A program made the translations under genes and the position numbers. This document shows positions 40,607-56,830 of a DNA stretch of 64,000 nucleotides, piece by piece. The first letter of the stretch is position 1. Each line of letters begins with the position of its first letter. The DNA is from Tubiluchus corallicola (Eukaryota > Priapulida > Priapulimorpha > Priapulimorphida > Tubiluchidae): NCBI GenBank assembly GCA_030141605.1, contig JAQGDQ010000071.1:472605-536604 (forward strand), given 5' to 3'. The notes below the pieces were generated by a model, which saw nothing but the letters and a program-made list of their open reading frames with translations, had not been told where the DNA came from and searched no databases.

Positions 40607-43420
40607 ATGTTAGAAAGATTTAGTAATAAAATTGCTATAAGTGCTTCGTGTAATTAGTAAAATCTCCTTAAAATCGCGATCATTTCACGGTTGGGCGCTG
40701 CTATTTTTAAGGCCTGTTCTTCCCCTAATGACATCGTTCATCAAAAGCAGCCCACTCTTATTTGCCGTCAAAACTGTAAGTTTTCATAAAAAATTATACA
40801 GCTAATTTTTTGATATTTTTGTTCGAACATTAGGTATGCTGCAGAAGCTTGAATTAGTTTATGCAGCGCGTGCTTACGGAAACTTACGATGCGCTTACGA
40901 AAAGTCACGAAGTCCACCAGTTACGCCACAATTTCAAGTGAACGGTGGCAACCACCGCGCCGGAAAATTTCAAATAAAGCGAAAGTAAAAATTAACTTTA
41001 TGCTTTATAGACAATTTTTGCAATTTTACTTCTTATATTTTTCTACATTTAGGTGATAGCAGTAAAATAAACCCAACATGCTAAGTGACTTGTCATTTCT
41101 TTAAAGAAAATAAGCCTAAAGGTAAAGACGAATGATGAAATATGCTTAGCTTTAGCAGGCAGCAACTTTCTTACACAAACTGTCACTAATAACATGTATT
41201 GTTATGGTCACAGCAGCCCCGAGCATTTCCTTTATTCGAGATTTAGTAAACTTCAGCGTTTCTTACGTCTGTTGAAAAGTGCAGATCGAAATCCATTACG
41301 CTTGTTTGATGCTTCAGCGGTGTGCCTTTTCTAATTCACTTATCAGTCTGAAGCAGCGGAAATAAATTATGAGGAAAAGTTTACGCGGTGTGACGACACA
41401 ATTACAGAGTGAGTCCACAGAATGGTGATGCTGCGGTCAGTGATTCCCAGTCGTCCAAATATTTTTCTTGAAACAACCGGTGATTTTCACTGAGTTGGTT
41501 GTTCTGAGATGAGGGAAGCAGAACAGCCGAGTGGCCACGGCGTGTACTTCGCGAGCAAGGCTAAGCCACGCCAGGCAGATGAATCAATCACTTGTGACCG
41601 CTTGTGTTCCATACTCTCTCTTGGCGGTTTCATTGGCCATACGAACTGTGGATGTTTACGTTCGAAGACTAGACGATTTGAGTGCAGTGAGATGCAGCCC
41701 CAGCCGATTCAGTCCAACCTCATCCTAGCAGGTTAACTTCGTAATGAGTCACAAGGTGCAGAACGGTATAAAAAATAAAATACTCTTGGTAAAATGGCAA
41801 AAGGCAAGAAGGTCTCAGCTGGCTTTGAACCAGGTGTCTTCAGGTACACAGGTACTGTTCTTGCTGTCATCGCGTAATTTTCGTTGATTTAAAAGTGAAC
41901 TCGGTAGAACTGAGAAACTTTGGCCCACCTTACAGTGAGGAGCATTCCTTGGGGCATTCCTCATGGAACACATTGTTTTTTATGGCGCATTTCATACAGA
42001 CGTCTCATGTGGAAATCAGATAAAAAAGTTTGGGATTCGTGAAAACAGTACGGATAGCAATCGCAGCACGAGTGGACCATTTGTGTGGCAAGTTAACCCC
42101 GTAGTTTAAGAAAAAACGAAACCAAAACCAGGTTTTGTTTAATTTTCTGCATTCTGAGTAAAACGTTCAAATTTTTGATTTTTACAAAAACATTGGCCTA
42201 TGAACGTTTTAAACTGAATTCACTTTTTTTAGGAATGGTAGCCTATTTAAAAATGTACAACATAAATATTATTTTTGCCTAAAAGAAACGTCAATATGTG
42301 TACTTAGTTATACTTATAAAGCTTTTTCATAATATATTTACTTTTAGTCTAAGTATCATGATGTAGCCAACATTGTTACAATTGTGTTTTTGAAAGCGTC
42401 ATTTTCCTTGCGTCCTCAGTGTGAAGTGGGCCTTAGGAATTTATGTTCACCACGATCAGTGTTCTATTTTTTCGTTTTTGTAGTTGTTGCTATGGTCACG
42501 TTGTTGTCGTCATTGTCATCATCATCGTCATCGTCATCGGAGCCTTTCAGACGTTTAGACACTACAGAAAGCAACATCATTTATGGTGCTCTCAAACTAC
42601 ACATATTGGTAAAGGGGTAAAGTTGCACAGTTCACATCATGCCGAGATATTTTTGGTTTGAACTTGTCGTAAGTCGATAGATTGACGAACAAGAACGAAG
42701 ACAACTCCTATAGAAAGCGAATACAGCCGCCAGCGGCAATCTAGGATAAATATCCCCTTGGAATCACTTAAGCGAGCGCCGAAGTAACGCGCTCAGTAAT
42801 ATTTATTTTGGGCAATACATTTTAGCTTGTAATTAGCTGTTTCAAAAATGCCATCTGCAATCGTAATATAAGATAATACTGTAATTAAAAATGTAACATA
42901 CGTATTTTGTGGAATACGTATACATTAGTGCTGGATCCTGCATGCAATAGCCGCTGCTACAAAGTATGAGAAGCATTTTCATGCACTAATTTAAAAATGT
43001 GGTAAAGGCATGCTTATTATTCGTAATATATAATGCAGTGCCAGTGCTATACATGTATAAATAACAACCAAACGTACCCATTGCAGCAGAAAGCGGTAAC
43101 TTGCAGACGGTGTACAACCATAATCTCATTGTCCAGGTAAAATAAAAAAAATCTGGAGCCATCCACAAACGCACGTCGAACAGCAATAAAAACCGAGGGT
43201 AGAAAAAAGGAATGCAAACCAAAGCAATAGAAAGCACATAAGCACGAAACAGGTGCGAGCCACAACATCTAGATTAAAATGCGAAAAATTGTAGCATGTT
43301 CTGAAAAACTTGTAGGGGCTTTGTGACAGATATTTAACTATGGTGCAGGCTGTGTGTTTTTGCACCATCACAATTTTAAAAAGATGTAAAATAACCACAT
43401 TTTAAAGTATATCACACTTA
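40607..43420. other. no confirmed gene
   Basis: Mixed composition. Overlapping frames at 41509-41736 lie in a GC-richer patch but lack any family motif. A tca/tcg-rich stretch is at 42505-42540. Frames at 42986-43398 (minus) are hydrophobic but not GPCR-like: no GN, DRY or WxP motifs. Confidence 0.35.
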
Positions 43421-43610
43421 ATACGCAGGATACAAACGGAGGTGTACCACAAGGATCCACTGTAGGACAACTGCTTTTTCTTAGCTACATCAATGATCTC
43501 TTTCTTATTACTGATTTCAGTACATATCTTTTTGCTGATGACAGACCCCTTAATCAAATCCATCCACTAATTCATTTCAGTTCCAACATCACAATAACAG
43601 AGAGCTAACT
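43421..43610 (+). mobile_element. LINE reverse-transcriptase fragment
   Basis: A short plus-strand frame reads TNGGVPQGSTVGQLLFLSYI, then NDLFLITDFSTYLFADDR. This matches the GVPQGSVLGPLLFLIYINDL and LFADD motifs of CR1/Jockey-like LINEs. It covers only the two central palm motifs; a stop follows in the next 60 bases. Confidence 0.88.
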
Positions 43611-44829
43611 GGATAGAAGCATACAAATTATCAGCTAATTACACCAAAATTAAATATATGATACTAATAAGCAGCAAAGGATGTCTCTATTGGTGATCGC
43701 AAGATGTAAGGCATTCGCAGTACGGAGCACAAAAATAATTGGGAACAGATGCCCCTGTACGGTAAGTAGGTGTTTGTCAGGTGATGGATTGACTTCAAAG
43801 CCTTAAATACAGTCAGTTAACTTACGATCTTATACAACTTACGTGCCCTCTTGGCTGGTTGCTCGTTGTAACTAAATTATCACTAAGCCCCCGGTTCATT
43901 TGTTCATGCTATGTTTCAGTTTATTGCTTTCTTGCCTGCTTTATAAAACCTATGCGAGCGAATGCAGTAATAAGAAGCAAAAAAATTTGCGTTTTGCCAA
44001 AAATAGCTGAACTAGCAGTGCTGAGCTATATGTAATAGCTTTTTATAGTAGCTATTTAAAACGCAAAATTCGCCCACATAAATGGGTCACTGCAAAATTT
44101 TATACAAGGTGTCTAAAAAGTCAGTTTTGTAATTTTCGTGTAATTTAAGCAGGATTTCAAGTTTCTAAAAGTAGCAATAAATTACTCAGGATCTTCGTTG
44201 GCTTCAAGCTACAACCAAAGAGCGTGGACAAAAGAAGCTCGATTCTAAATTCAGCAAGATTGGTGGATACTGTTTGACAGAAAACTGAATTACCTGAAGA
44301 AAATTAAATTGCGTGAGGAATGGTAACGAAATCAAGTCTCTTCATACGCCAGAAATTATTGTGAAACGAAAATTTTCCAATAAAAATCAAGACGAGTTGA
44401 TTCCACGACAGAATGGTATTTGGTCAATATTAGCTTTTTGTTGAACTGAGCTGTTTTGTTTTGCTTAAGTTATGCTGTTTAACATAAACAGGCTTTTCCA
44501 CTGTTTTTTGGTACTCCAAAAATTTATAGCAACAATAGCTATTGTGATGACTTGCAATAGCTATTATACTAAAACTAACGCTTTATACACCGTGTATGCA
44601 TAGCTATAATGAAACCTAAAGGTAAGAATAACAGGGTAGTAATCATTGCGCACATCAAAGTCATCCATAAAAGAAAGACCTATTATAACGTAGGTCAGAA
44701 AAGTATTGTACACATACTTAAAAGTGCAATAGAAGTAATCTTGGCAGGTTATACTGAAAGGTGCTAATAGTTATTATTATAAAATACTATTAAATGATAT
44801 TTTATAATATCATATATATATAATATAAT
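43611..44829. other. no gene seen
   Basis: AT-rich, probably old repeat debris downstream of the reverse-transcriptase fragment. No frame or RNA gene supported. Confidence 0.35.
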
Positions 44830-45001
44830 ATCGTCTTTGTTTGTTATTGTTTAGGTCATTAATTAAGTCTTGTCCATGTTGAGCTTAGCTCATAAGTTAA
44901 TTTCTTCTACTACGCTCATAGCACTGCAATGCAATGTTAATTTGTAATTGTATAACTTTTGTATTGTGCTAAATTGATGAATAAATTAATCTAAATCTAA
45001 A
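44830..45001 (+). mobile_element. probable LINE 3' tail
   Basis: Ends ttgatgaataaattaatcta followed by a repeat of aatctaaat, the usual form of a LINE 3' end with a short AT-rich tail. The coding part is not recognisable. Confidence 0.4.
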
Positions 45002-46080
45002 TATGTTTTATAAACGTACAGGTTAACCAACTAAAGTAGGTCCCCACTGGAGAGTGCTACGACACTCGTAGATTATTTCTACTAATGCCATCATGCATCA
45101 GGGATTTGTAAATTTAAATTTACAGTTTGCTGTAAAAATATAGTCAACCATTGGGACAATGAGCAACTGAGCTGTATATACTTCTAGGCACGTGTAAGTG
45201 AAATAAACTGGGAACCATTAAAGTTTTTGCTCCTCTGTGTGTGTGTGTGTACTGTAGACAAGCATAGAAATAGAATTATCATTTTTGTGAAGCTCAGACG
45301 CTTCTGATGCAGATCTCATTTGAATTCAGAGACGTGACCGTATTTTGCAAAACAAAAAAAAACTAGCTGAAGAGTCGATACGTCGCTTAACCAAACGTCC
45401 ACAAAGCAGTCAGTTGTCAATACTCGTCGGTTGTAGTCACACTGTAAGTTCCAATATATACTAAAATTATCATCGTCGTCGTCGTCGTCGCCATCGTTGT
45501 CATCACCACCATCATAATCAATATTCACTACCATGTGGCACCGCAACTAACACAAACATCAACGCCAACAACACTATCATTGCCACTAACGCCCCATGAC
45601 CTTATTCAGCCACCATTTTTAATTTTGCTGTTTAAATTTTTAACACCAACGGCAGCTAGAATGTCAGCTGCATTCAGTACGATTTACTACACGATGTTCA
45701 CAATATTATAACGCTTTGTTTCACTCTCCTTTCATCAACCCTACACCTGGAGTTTAATACTTTCATCTGAACGCACTGATTATTTTAAATTACCACACTT
45801 GTGTAAAAGATCACGTTTCTGTGACAGACTTGATTGTATGGTAAAGCGAGCGAGTCATCGTTTAATCATGACACCTGAGGCATGGCAGTGATTAAAAGAA
45901 TTGTCAGTAGTAGAACTAAAAATCATAATAAAGGTCATTCTCACAGAAGCACAATGGGGAAAATAATTATACTGCAAGTCTGTAATTTGAGTGAAAGTCA
46001 GATTCAAATGTAAAGATGAATGATCATTGTTATCTATGTATAGTATTAAATGTTGACTTCATGGTTGTTGATGTTGGCAC
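45002..46080. other. no gene seen
   Basis: AT-rich, with (GT)n at 45236-45250 and a (cgt)n patch at 45473-45492. Frames overlapping these are repeat artefacts. Confidence 0.35.
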
Positions 46081-46175
46081 AGCAGTTGCTGCTGCTGCTG
46101 CTGCTGCTGCTGCCCTACTTTTGCTGCTCCTGTTCCTGTTGTTTTTTGCTGTTACTGCCGTTGTTGCTGTTGCTG
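46081..46175. repeat. (CTG)n microsatellite
   Basis: Nine or so perfect gct triplets, then imperfect ctg-rich sequence. Confidence 0.9.
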
Positions 46176-46850
46176 TAATATTCTGGAATTTGTGATTAAG
46201 TACGAACGTATTGCCAATGTCTAACTCGCTTTTGTACTAGAAATATTCAATCTGGGTGATGTACCAGACAGGCTGATGAAGTAGCTGTTATTGTTGGTGT
46301 TGCTGTTGTTTCTAAAATTCTATTTCAACTGCCTTTTTATAAATTTTGACGTCATTTTATGTCACAGTTTTCTGAAATTCTGTCCCTATAACAATTCTGC
46401 TTTTGCCGCTGATTTGCGCAAATCTTCATTGAAACGCCGCCTGGTGACAGTAATCATCAGCTGTCATTGGCACGGCCTTTGTTGTCATTATTCTTGAGTG
46501 ACACTACAACAAGTCTACATAAGCCAAAAAAAATCTAAGTCCAAAAATGTATTAGAATGCGCAGTTAAGTGACGTTTCGTTCGAAATTCAAAAATTTTAC
46601 ATAATTCTAATAAAATACCTCCTAGTGTGCATCATTCGTAGATAGATGTTGAAAATCCAAACTTGTTAGACATCTTATATGTAAAACCAAATTACCTGCA
46701 ACACGTTTTAGTCATTGTGGTGACGTTTTTACTGACAGCAGCAAAGGACACAGTGAAGCGGAATTTAGTGATGGCAGTGGCGTTTGCTGCAATGATTATA
46801 ATGAAACTAGGGTAACAGTGATAATTACGATGATGACGACGATGGTGATA
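46176..46850. other. no gene seen
   Basis: Spacer between triplet repeats; frame 46291-46497 has no motif. Confidence 0.35.
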
Positions 46851-46858
46851 TAATAATA

Positions 46859-46907
<49 letters not shown>

Positions 46908-46963
46908 CGATGATGATGACGACGACGACGATGATAATGATGATGATGATGATGATGATGATA
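46851..46963. repeat. (GAT)n microsatellite
   Basis: atgatgatg run with a gacgacgac interruption. Confidence 0.95.
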
Positions 46964-47218
46964 ACATAGTGATTTACATAATACATGTTATTGTAGCCTT
47001 AGTTCTGCTTAAGAATCACACTTTGCCAATGAATGCCGCTATCCCTCTATTATTCATAATATCATTGCGATTGCTGTTATGGTTTCTCCTAAAAGCTGTA
47101 TTTTATTAAAATAAATTCATAACCTCGTACTACTCAAATTATTTTATTATAAATTTATAGATGTGTCTGATGTTGTATTCTTTGATGTGTGGAAATAAAT
47201 TCATAGTCATAATCATAG

Positions 47219-47760
<542 letters not shown>

Positions 47761-48599
47761 TAATGGTAATGCTGCTAACGATAAAGATGGCGATGTGGCA
47801 GTGGTTAAGATAACGACTGAAATTTATGACACTTATTACAAATATCATATCACTTAGTTTAAGGGAATCAAACTGTGCTTAAAGCGAACATTTCCTAAGA
47901 AGGGCAGGACTAACCTGCCCCGCTAATGCCCTATACGGTTTTAAGCAATATAGGATTTTGCGGTTATTGTCTTACGTGATTGCCGAAAAAATTTCTCCTA
48001 GGCGGCCTCCCAGGGAACTCGGATTTCAGTGTTCAATAATCATTTCAACGCAACCTATTACGGCAAATTTCTATCATAATTTCTTAACGTTAAATGATTT
48101 ATATTTGACATTTTGCGATATAAATCCCAAACGACTACACTGACAATAGACGTTCAAAATCACCTTGGATTTTGATTGTAATACAATCTTTGCACAGTAA
48201 CTTCATATGTTTTTACCCAAAATTGACATTAGAATATTATAATATAATTTTATCGCTGCAAACTGACAGTATTTAGACACTCCTTCTAGAAGTGAAAATT
48301 GCTAGACATCTTTGAGCGAAATATATGAAGAAGAACAGGTGGAAGAACAAGAAAAAGAACAAAAAATGAAGGAAGAGAAGGAGAAGGAGGGCTGGTCTTA
48401 TATATGCAACTGAGGAAGCGCAGGGGTAGATGGTTACGGTAGAGCCCTCTTCCCTCCTCCCATAGCAAGTAAGTAAGATCTTTATTTACCATAACAAATA
48501 ATCGTAGCAAATAATTAAGAAACCTAATCAGTGAATGTTTTAAAAAACATACACTGTTAGAGGCAAATGAGACAATGGAAAAGCTAAACTACACGTACA
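47761..48599. other. no gene seen
   Basis: AT-rich, with a purine-rich gaagaa stretch near 48325-48390. No motif in either strand. Confidence 0.35.
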
Positions 48600-49165
48600 A
48601 ATAACAAAACAGAACTTTAAACTTAAAGGAAGACAGGATGATTTTTCATATACCACCCCATTTTCAAGTCTGATAAAACGTGTACATTTTAACACAATTA
48701 ATACTGCAAAAGCGTTTCTGATAATTAAATAATAGATTAAAAACTTAGATCCCAACTATTGATGACAGACACAAACTAACATAATTTTCAACAACAAAAA
48801 TATTCGACGAGCGTGTTGCACGTGTTGGCGAAAGCGAAAATTGAACTGCAGTACTACCGTAAGATATTCAGAATTTCAAATTTACCGTTGTGCTCACGCA
48901 TGAGCTGTCGAACGTGTGTAGTTCGTCACAAACTAACACATCTGAACTGAGAGGTACAGCACCTGTTTTTGTGCAATGCGTTTCTAAAATGCAGGCGCTA
49001 GTGCCTCTCTAACTAGCGAATGGCGAAATGCGTGTAACAGCGAAGAACTAGTATCAAAAATGTGAAATTGTGTTTGTGTTGTAATAACTCTAGTACGTTT
49101 CCTTTCAATATTTTAAAGAATAGACTATTTTGACCTACAGTTTAAGATTGGGTCCGAATTTGCTT
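48600..49165. repeat. diverged copy of the 0.2-1.2 kb repeat
   Basis: Colinear with bases 215-1200: gaagacaggatgatttttca, attttaacacaa, gcgtttctgataatta, then tcgaacgtgtgtagttcgtc and acacatctgaactgag. It has substitutions, small indels and one inserted segment relative to the left copy. Confidence 0.85.
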
Positions 49166-49269
49166 TAAACTTTACATATTAACAAACTGACTAAGATCAG
49201 GTATTGAATTAAAAATGAGTAGTCCTAGAAACACGACCAGAAAGATCTGTTCATGTGGAACATGACTAG

Positions 49270-49340
49270 TAAATTCCCAACACAAGTGGGAGTCGAACCC
49301 AAAACCTTTGAATCAGCACACATAGAAAGACGACCACTGC
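49270..49340 (-). repeat. fragmentary tRNA-like B-box unit
   Basis: On the minus strand a good B box gggttcgactccc (within 49280-49295) is preceded by a weak A-box region. SINE fragment. Confidence 0.35.
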
Positions 49341-50345
49341 AAATTACTGTAAATAAATTTGATAAATAAAATAAACGAATTTGCAGATAAATACATAGAG
49401 CTTACAAAGAACACACTTTTGACTCCTGTTCGTTTATCTGCCGCCATCTTGTTGCAGACAAAGTTTGCTGGTATATCCCTCCAGTGACCCTGTGTTTCCA
49501 CAAATTTCCCTTCTTTTTGTGGGAACAGCGGGAAAAATTGCTATTTAAATTTTGCGGCAATGGCGGCATTTCTATACACATTGATTGAGTTGAAATTTTA
49601 AATTATAAATTAATTCATAATTTAAGCGTTTGTTGATTATTCAGCGGTAGATCAAGAATTACTGGACATTTAAGAGAAATTAAACTTGGCACGATTACTG
49701 CGCCATTTTCAGTCATTTTTCCTTTGTAAATAATTAGTCTTGTAAACAGAAATTCATCGACGTTTCGTTTCACGTTCAATGTCGCTAAATTTCTGTTAAA
49801 TTTCTGTTAAAAAGAATAATAATTGCAACTGAGGTATACATTATGGGTATGCATATGGCCTTATATTTATTTTCTTAATACTAATGCCATTTTGACTTGG
49901 AATATTTGCCCATTGGACTATACATTTACTAACCTTTTTTTAAATGTTTAGCTTACTAATCCTCTGTTCTTTGTGGAAATATTTATTTTATTTGTCATGC
50001 AGTAAATGTCCTAAATAGTGATTTTTAATTAAGCTTTGTTTATTGCATTTGTTTATTGTTTGTTTGTGGCATTTATTGTAGTATTAAAACACAAGGATTG
50101 TCAATAATTACTTTATGAGATCAGATCTATTAAACTAAGCAAAATGACAAATTTTCTTTTTAACGATGCCAAGAAGCCTACAAAGCATCCACCACCACCA
50201 TCATCCAATGAATCACACGTCCAGGGACATGATTCTGCTCACCTCTCTATGCCAGGTCTCCCTGCTCGCCGCAGTGCCCCAAGTGCATTTATTTCTAAGG
50301 ATCAATGCTGAAGTGTTTAAATCTTTCTGTGCAAAATCTAAATAT
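49341..50345. other. no gene seen
   Basis: AT-rich spacer; the minus frame 49313-49501 has no family motif. Confidence 0.35.
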
Positions 50346-50349
50346 GTTA

Positions 50350-50650
50350 ACATTTGTCCCCTGCAGGTTTTTTAGCTGGTTCTATGGCTTGTTGAAGAGC
50401 TATCTTCACTGGAATATCATCAGGTAGTCTAAACATATGCCCAATCCATCTTAAACGGCGTCTTTTTATTTTTCTTGTCCAAGGTTCTTCTTTTATTTTT
50501 TTCATATAGATCTTTGTTTGAAATTTTCTTTGGCCATCTAATACCCAAAATGTTTCTGTAATTTCGCCTTTGAAACACATCGATTTCAAAATACGGCCAC
50601 TCTTTCACTGCGCCAAAACAATGGTACAAATCTTTTTGATTGCCGAAAGT
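50350..50650 (-). mobile_element. RTE-like LINE ORF2 C-terminal fragment with a frameshift
   Basis: In one minus frame, FQRRNYRNILGIRWPKKISN followed by KDLYEK; in the adjacent frame, IKRRRLRWIGHMFRLPDD followed by IPVKIALQQAIEP. Together these match the end of RTE-type endonuclease/RT proteins (FHRRCLRxILGIxW...RRLxWxGHxxRxPxDxxxxxAL). One frameshift between the two blocks marks it as dead. Confidence 0.85.
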
Positions 50651-51799
50651 CACTAAATCACTCACATTCAACTCAATTTATTCACACCTATTGTGAACTG
50701 AAATATACGTAAAATAAATAAAAATACATAGGATGTTTAAAAAATAAAGATATAGTGTTAGTTTCTTGCTTGAAATAGGTTTCAATTGCTTCTATTCGTG
50801 TTTCCGGAAGCTTAGTGCGTTTTCATTTCATTTGATAAGTAAAAGTATGTAAATATGTTAAAAAAAACTCATTTCTGGTATTTACTGGTTTCGATACAGT
50901 AAGTTTATACAGCCAAATTCGCTTGTGCAATTGAATAGAATTGATTCACGCGATTTCACGTTGTATATCACGCAATAAAAACTGTTTGTTTTGTCATTTA
51001 TCTTGTATGTCTGAAATTGTTTCAACAAATTTTAAATCTCCATCAGAGCATACATTAATCAAAACGTCAAGGACCAATTATAGAAGTATTTACACTCTAA
51101 ATCATCATCATCATATGCCCATTACGTCTATTGTGTCTCTATTGCAGAACTCTAAAATAAAAGAAATCTTCTCTCAAGACAGGTAAACGCAGCAGTAATC
51201 AAGCAAAAAACTAGATACTGCTATGCCAGTGACTTGTCAGTGATCGAAATAACACAATATGGAATATCTTCAAAATACTGAAATGGAAAAGCTTTATTGA
51301 TTTGTTACTTTTTGAACGCTCTGCCTTTATCACAACTCGATGACTTTAGCCAATCAAAACAAAGTCATTTTCTCATAACTAATAAAAAGAATAAATTCAT
51401 GTCCAGGACGTTTTGCGCGTCTGAAACGACGCAGGCAGTTTTGCAAGACGTTTTAATACTTTTCCTCCTTTGAAGTCCGTCTCCTGTGGAATTTATAGTT
51501 CGCTTAATTGAGAAGTTGTTTGTATATGGTCTGCATACTGTAATAAATTTCCTTATTCAACTAAACTCCATGTTAAATTGTTTCGCAATTTCTACTAGCG
51601 CAGCATCAAAATAAATTGCGTATATTTTTTGCACGTACAATAATTCAAGAGAGTTGCAGCGTCGTTATATTTCTGCATGAGGAATTCATCTAAACAGATA
51701 AGTATTAGAACGCAATTTATGCGGTGAAATTGTTTACATCTTATAACTTTAATCGTCGTCGCCATCGCCGCCACAAGAGATGCCAAAGAAGAGCGCACA
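50651..51799. other. no gene seen
   Basis: AT-rich spacer with short unassigned frames on both strands. Confidence 0.35.
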
Positions 51800-52178
51800 A
51801 AGGGGAAGAAAGGGGAATTTTGAAGTATATCTCAAAGAACTTTCCACATAAAGTTTTATAACTTAGCATTACACTTACCTGTTTGAAACATTTATTATGT
51901 AACTAGAAAAGAGAAAAACTAGAAAATAATTTAAAATGTTCGCGCCAACTGGTAAAACGTCACTCCAGTGTGTATCGCTGATTCACTAGAAACGCATTAC
52001 AGATTTTATTAGCAAGATAAAGTAATTTATACTTTAGCTTAGTTAGCAAAGAATATGTTACAAATGGCTAGATTATTTTTACAAACTTCACGCAGTGTTA
52101 TCTAAACCTGTTTCAAATGACTTTTTTTAAATGGGTGTTTATATTTACAAGTTTTACTAAGCGTTACTGCTAACACTT
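51800..52178. mobile_element. partial copy of the foldback element
   Basis: Matches the left arm of the 29-kb element: ggggaagaaag, tatctcaaag, aactttccaca, cttacctg, ttatgtaactagaaaag and ttatctaaacctgtttcaaa in the same order. Confidence 0.8.
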
Positions 52179-52189
52179 AGTAATTTCTT

Positions 52190-53420
<1,231 letters not shown>

Positions 53421-53487
53421 TATTTACTATTTTATTTATACTTTTAAACTAGTTTCCGAAGCTGGCAGGTCTTTCAAAAGAATAAAC

Positions 53488-53565
53488 AGAAATAGCTCAA
53501 TCGGCTGCAAGCTGTTTTTCCATGTCGAAGGTTGCCGGTTCAATTCCGCGTTTAGCAGTTAGCTT
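53488..53565 (+). repeat. tRNA-like SINE head
   Basis: A box atagctcaatcggctgcaag and B box ccggttcaattccgc at near-tRNA spacing; acceptor pairing absent. Confidence 0.55.
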
Positions 53566-54860
53566 AAAGCAGTTAGAAATAAAAACAATGTTTACTGGAA
53601 CTTTCTTCATGTATTGAACAAACAGGGTCAAGTTTCTGCAACACAGAAAAAAGGTTAACTCCACCCAGCGAATATAACGACGCATATATGCTTCACCCAG
53701 GTATATCAGCCCGTCGGCTACATAGTGAGACGGGGAGATGGAGACATTAACCCAGACAATCTAGAACCTGTAGTTGCTCAATGGCTGGAACCATGTACTC
53801 TGTGTGTGTCATATAATCGCTCATCTTAGACAACTACCTAAATATTCTGACATCGACACATCATCGCTGACATCAATATTAGCACATAATGATACCGCTA
53901 AACAAGTGGAAAATGTACATAGATGTTCGTTGTTATTTAGTTTAAAAATAATTTATTATAGGATTGGATCAGACAGTTTGAACAACATTATTTAGGATCC
54001 TCATCACAACAGACTTTATACACTATTTACAAAAACATTTACAGTAAGAATAGACTATAACTACACAAGCTGACAAGTTTTACTACAAGATTACATTAGA
54101 CATTAGTAGAAAATGACGGTTAGAAAATATTAATGTACGAATATTTAAGACTGATGCATTTCATATCAGATAGAAACTACTGGAAGCGTTTAGTACGTAA
54201 TATAAAGTCATGTAGGCATTGGAATATTGTACAGTTAGCAACATAGTTAAGTTCATCTTTTCCGAATAATAACAATTTCAACAGATCATTAGTTCCTAAG
54301 GCAGCTATATTAAGGTTGTCGGGCAGAAGTTGCTATTTCAGCGAATGCCTTTGTATATTTAGACATACGAAAACTATTTTGCATTACTATTGTATAATAT
54401 TGCTGCGTATAATAGTACTTGCATTTTGCTAAAAGTGTTTTTTAATATGCACCCAGTTTGCATTTACGTGACGTCACTGATGTAGCAGTAAGGAACATGC
54501 CTTGTTACGAACTTCTTACAGCTACCTTGCAATTTGTAATTTTATTATAATTTTGTTGGTCAATAAATTACATACATACGTAGGTAAGTGACGCCCGCAG
54601 CATTTTTGATACGCCACAAATTGCGTAACGTGCAATTTGCGCATGTACATTAAGTGCATTACTAAAATAACGCAAATGGATTATAAGGTAATTTCGATGC
54701 CATTTATGGCAAAACAGAAAGCCTATGCTTGCGGCAGGCTAGTGTTAACAATTTTGAAGTAATTCGACGTAAAATTTTAACATTTATGAAAATGTCGGTC
54801 TAATTAACTTAATTTATACAAGCGAACAAAAACATAACTTGAGGAAATGAGTTAAAGTGT
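53566..54860. other. no gene seen
   Basis: AT-rich; no motif recognised in the frames at 53774-53995 or elsewhere. Confidence 0.35.
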
Positions 54861-54864
54861 TAAT

Positions 54865-55639
<775 letters not shown>

Positions 55640-55720
55640 GTCACTCCAAGTGAGTGGGCGCGGCTGACAGAAGCCAAAATGTAAAATAAGGAGTCACAGG
55701 TTCGATGACCTGTTAAGAAA
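55640..55720 (+). repeat. possible tRNA-like SINE head
   Basis: aagtgagtgggcgcgg (A-box-like) and cacaggttcgatgacc (B-box-like), 50 bases apart. Weak. Confidence 0.3.
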
Positions 55721-56559
55721 TTACCAGCAGCCAAATTTTTGTTTTACAAAGTAGATACCTGAGGGCATTCTTATAGTAAACAGAGATTCTATCGAATAAC
55801 GTTTAGAATTCAATAAGTAATTAAACAATGTTCAAGTCAGTTGACGGAGAAAGAAAAAACTTCAGAGACATTATACTGGGAGCCGACTAGGGCACAGATC
55901 CTAAATTTTAGACTAAGCTTTTCAACATGTCTGTGAGCAGAATCCGCCAGTCTTATTTAAACGAACCAACTGAGATTGCACCAGCAAATGGTGCATTATT
56001 ACATATGTACCAGCGAAATTACATGTTCTCTTAGCAGAATTAGCCAGTTTTATTTAAAAGAACCAACCGAAATGCACCGACAAATTTGCAAAACATGCCG
56101 ACACAAGAAAATGGGTTAACAGAAAAGACATTTTTGACGTAAGCATACAGCTCGAAGACTTTGGGAGTCTGGAAAAGAGTTTCATAACCTATATTGGATA
56201 ACTTATAAATCATATTCCTGGTGGCAATTGCCCGAAATGATACGTTGACGGTCGGTAATTTGGACAATACAAACGTCAAATATAATAAAAATGAAGTGGA
56301 TAAATACATCAAAGTTTTATGGAGTAGAAAAATACAACATGTAAACCAGTAGACCGGTAATCCGCAAGAGATAATTCCTGTGTGGCTTAGAAAATAATGA
56401 CATTCGGACCATTTACAGAAAGAGAGACACTAATGTATATAGATATTGTAAAAGAACTAACCCAAAATGATCTTATAGTAAACTGATTATACAGGATACT
56501 GTGTTATATACGAATGACATTAGCTTAACATTATTTATGTATGTAGAAGCTACAACATA
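55721..56559. other. no gene seen
   Basis: AT-rich. The minus frame 56040-56312 has hydrophobic stretches but no family motif. Confidence 0.35.
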
Positions 56560-56830
56560 TACTATTTGTACATACAGTATAACATGTATAAACAATGTAC
56601 GCAATTATTAGATATATAATTAGAATTAATAAATCATAATGCAGTATTGTTAGCTTGTTTAGTAAGAAATTGTAACTGTGAAGAATTTAATGTAAAAATT
56701 TATTCAATGTACATAATGTAAAGATTCATTTAACATTTTTGTACTTATGTGCCCTGCAAATAGCGGGCTTATTGTATCATTTTCAATAAAGATTTTTAAT
56801 AATAATAATAATAACAATAATAATAATTCC
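56560..56830 (+). mobile_element. LINE 3' UTR with (TAA)n tail
   Basis: Contains a gccctgcaaatagcgggc hairpin, then ttcaataaagatttttaata and (ata)n. The same hairpin-plus-AATAAAGAT layout ends the LINE at 13.9 kb. Confidence 0.6.

Noticed and set aside
41509-41736. Two overlapping frames in a GC-richer patch, and a tRNA-Leu-like A box near 41525
   Set aside because: No B box at the right distance and no protein motif.
43126-43398. Hydrophobic minus-strand frame as a third GPCR piece
   Set aside because: It lacks GN, NLAxAD, DRY, WLP and NPxxY, and the cysteine pattern does not fit.
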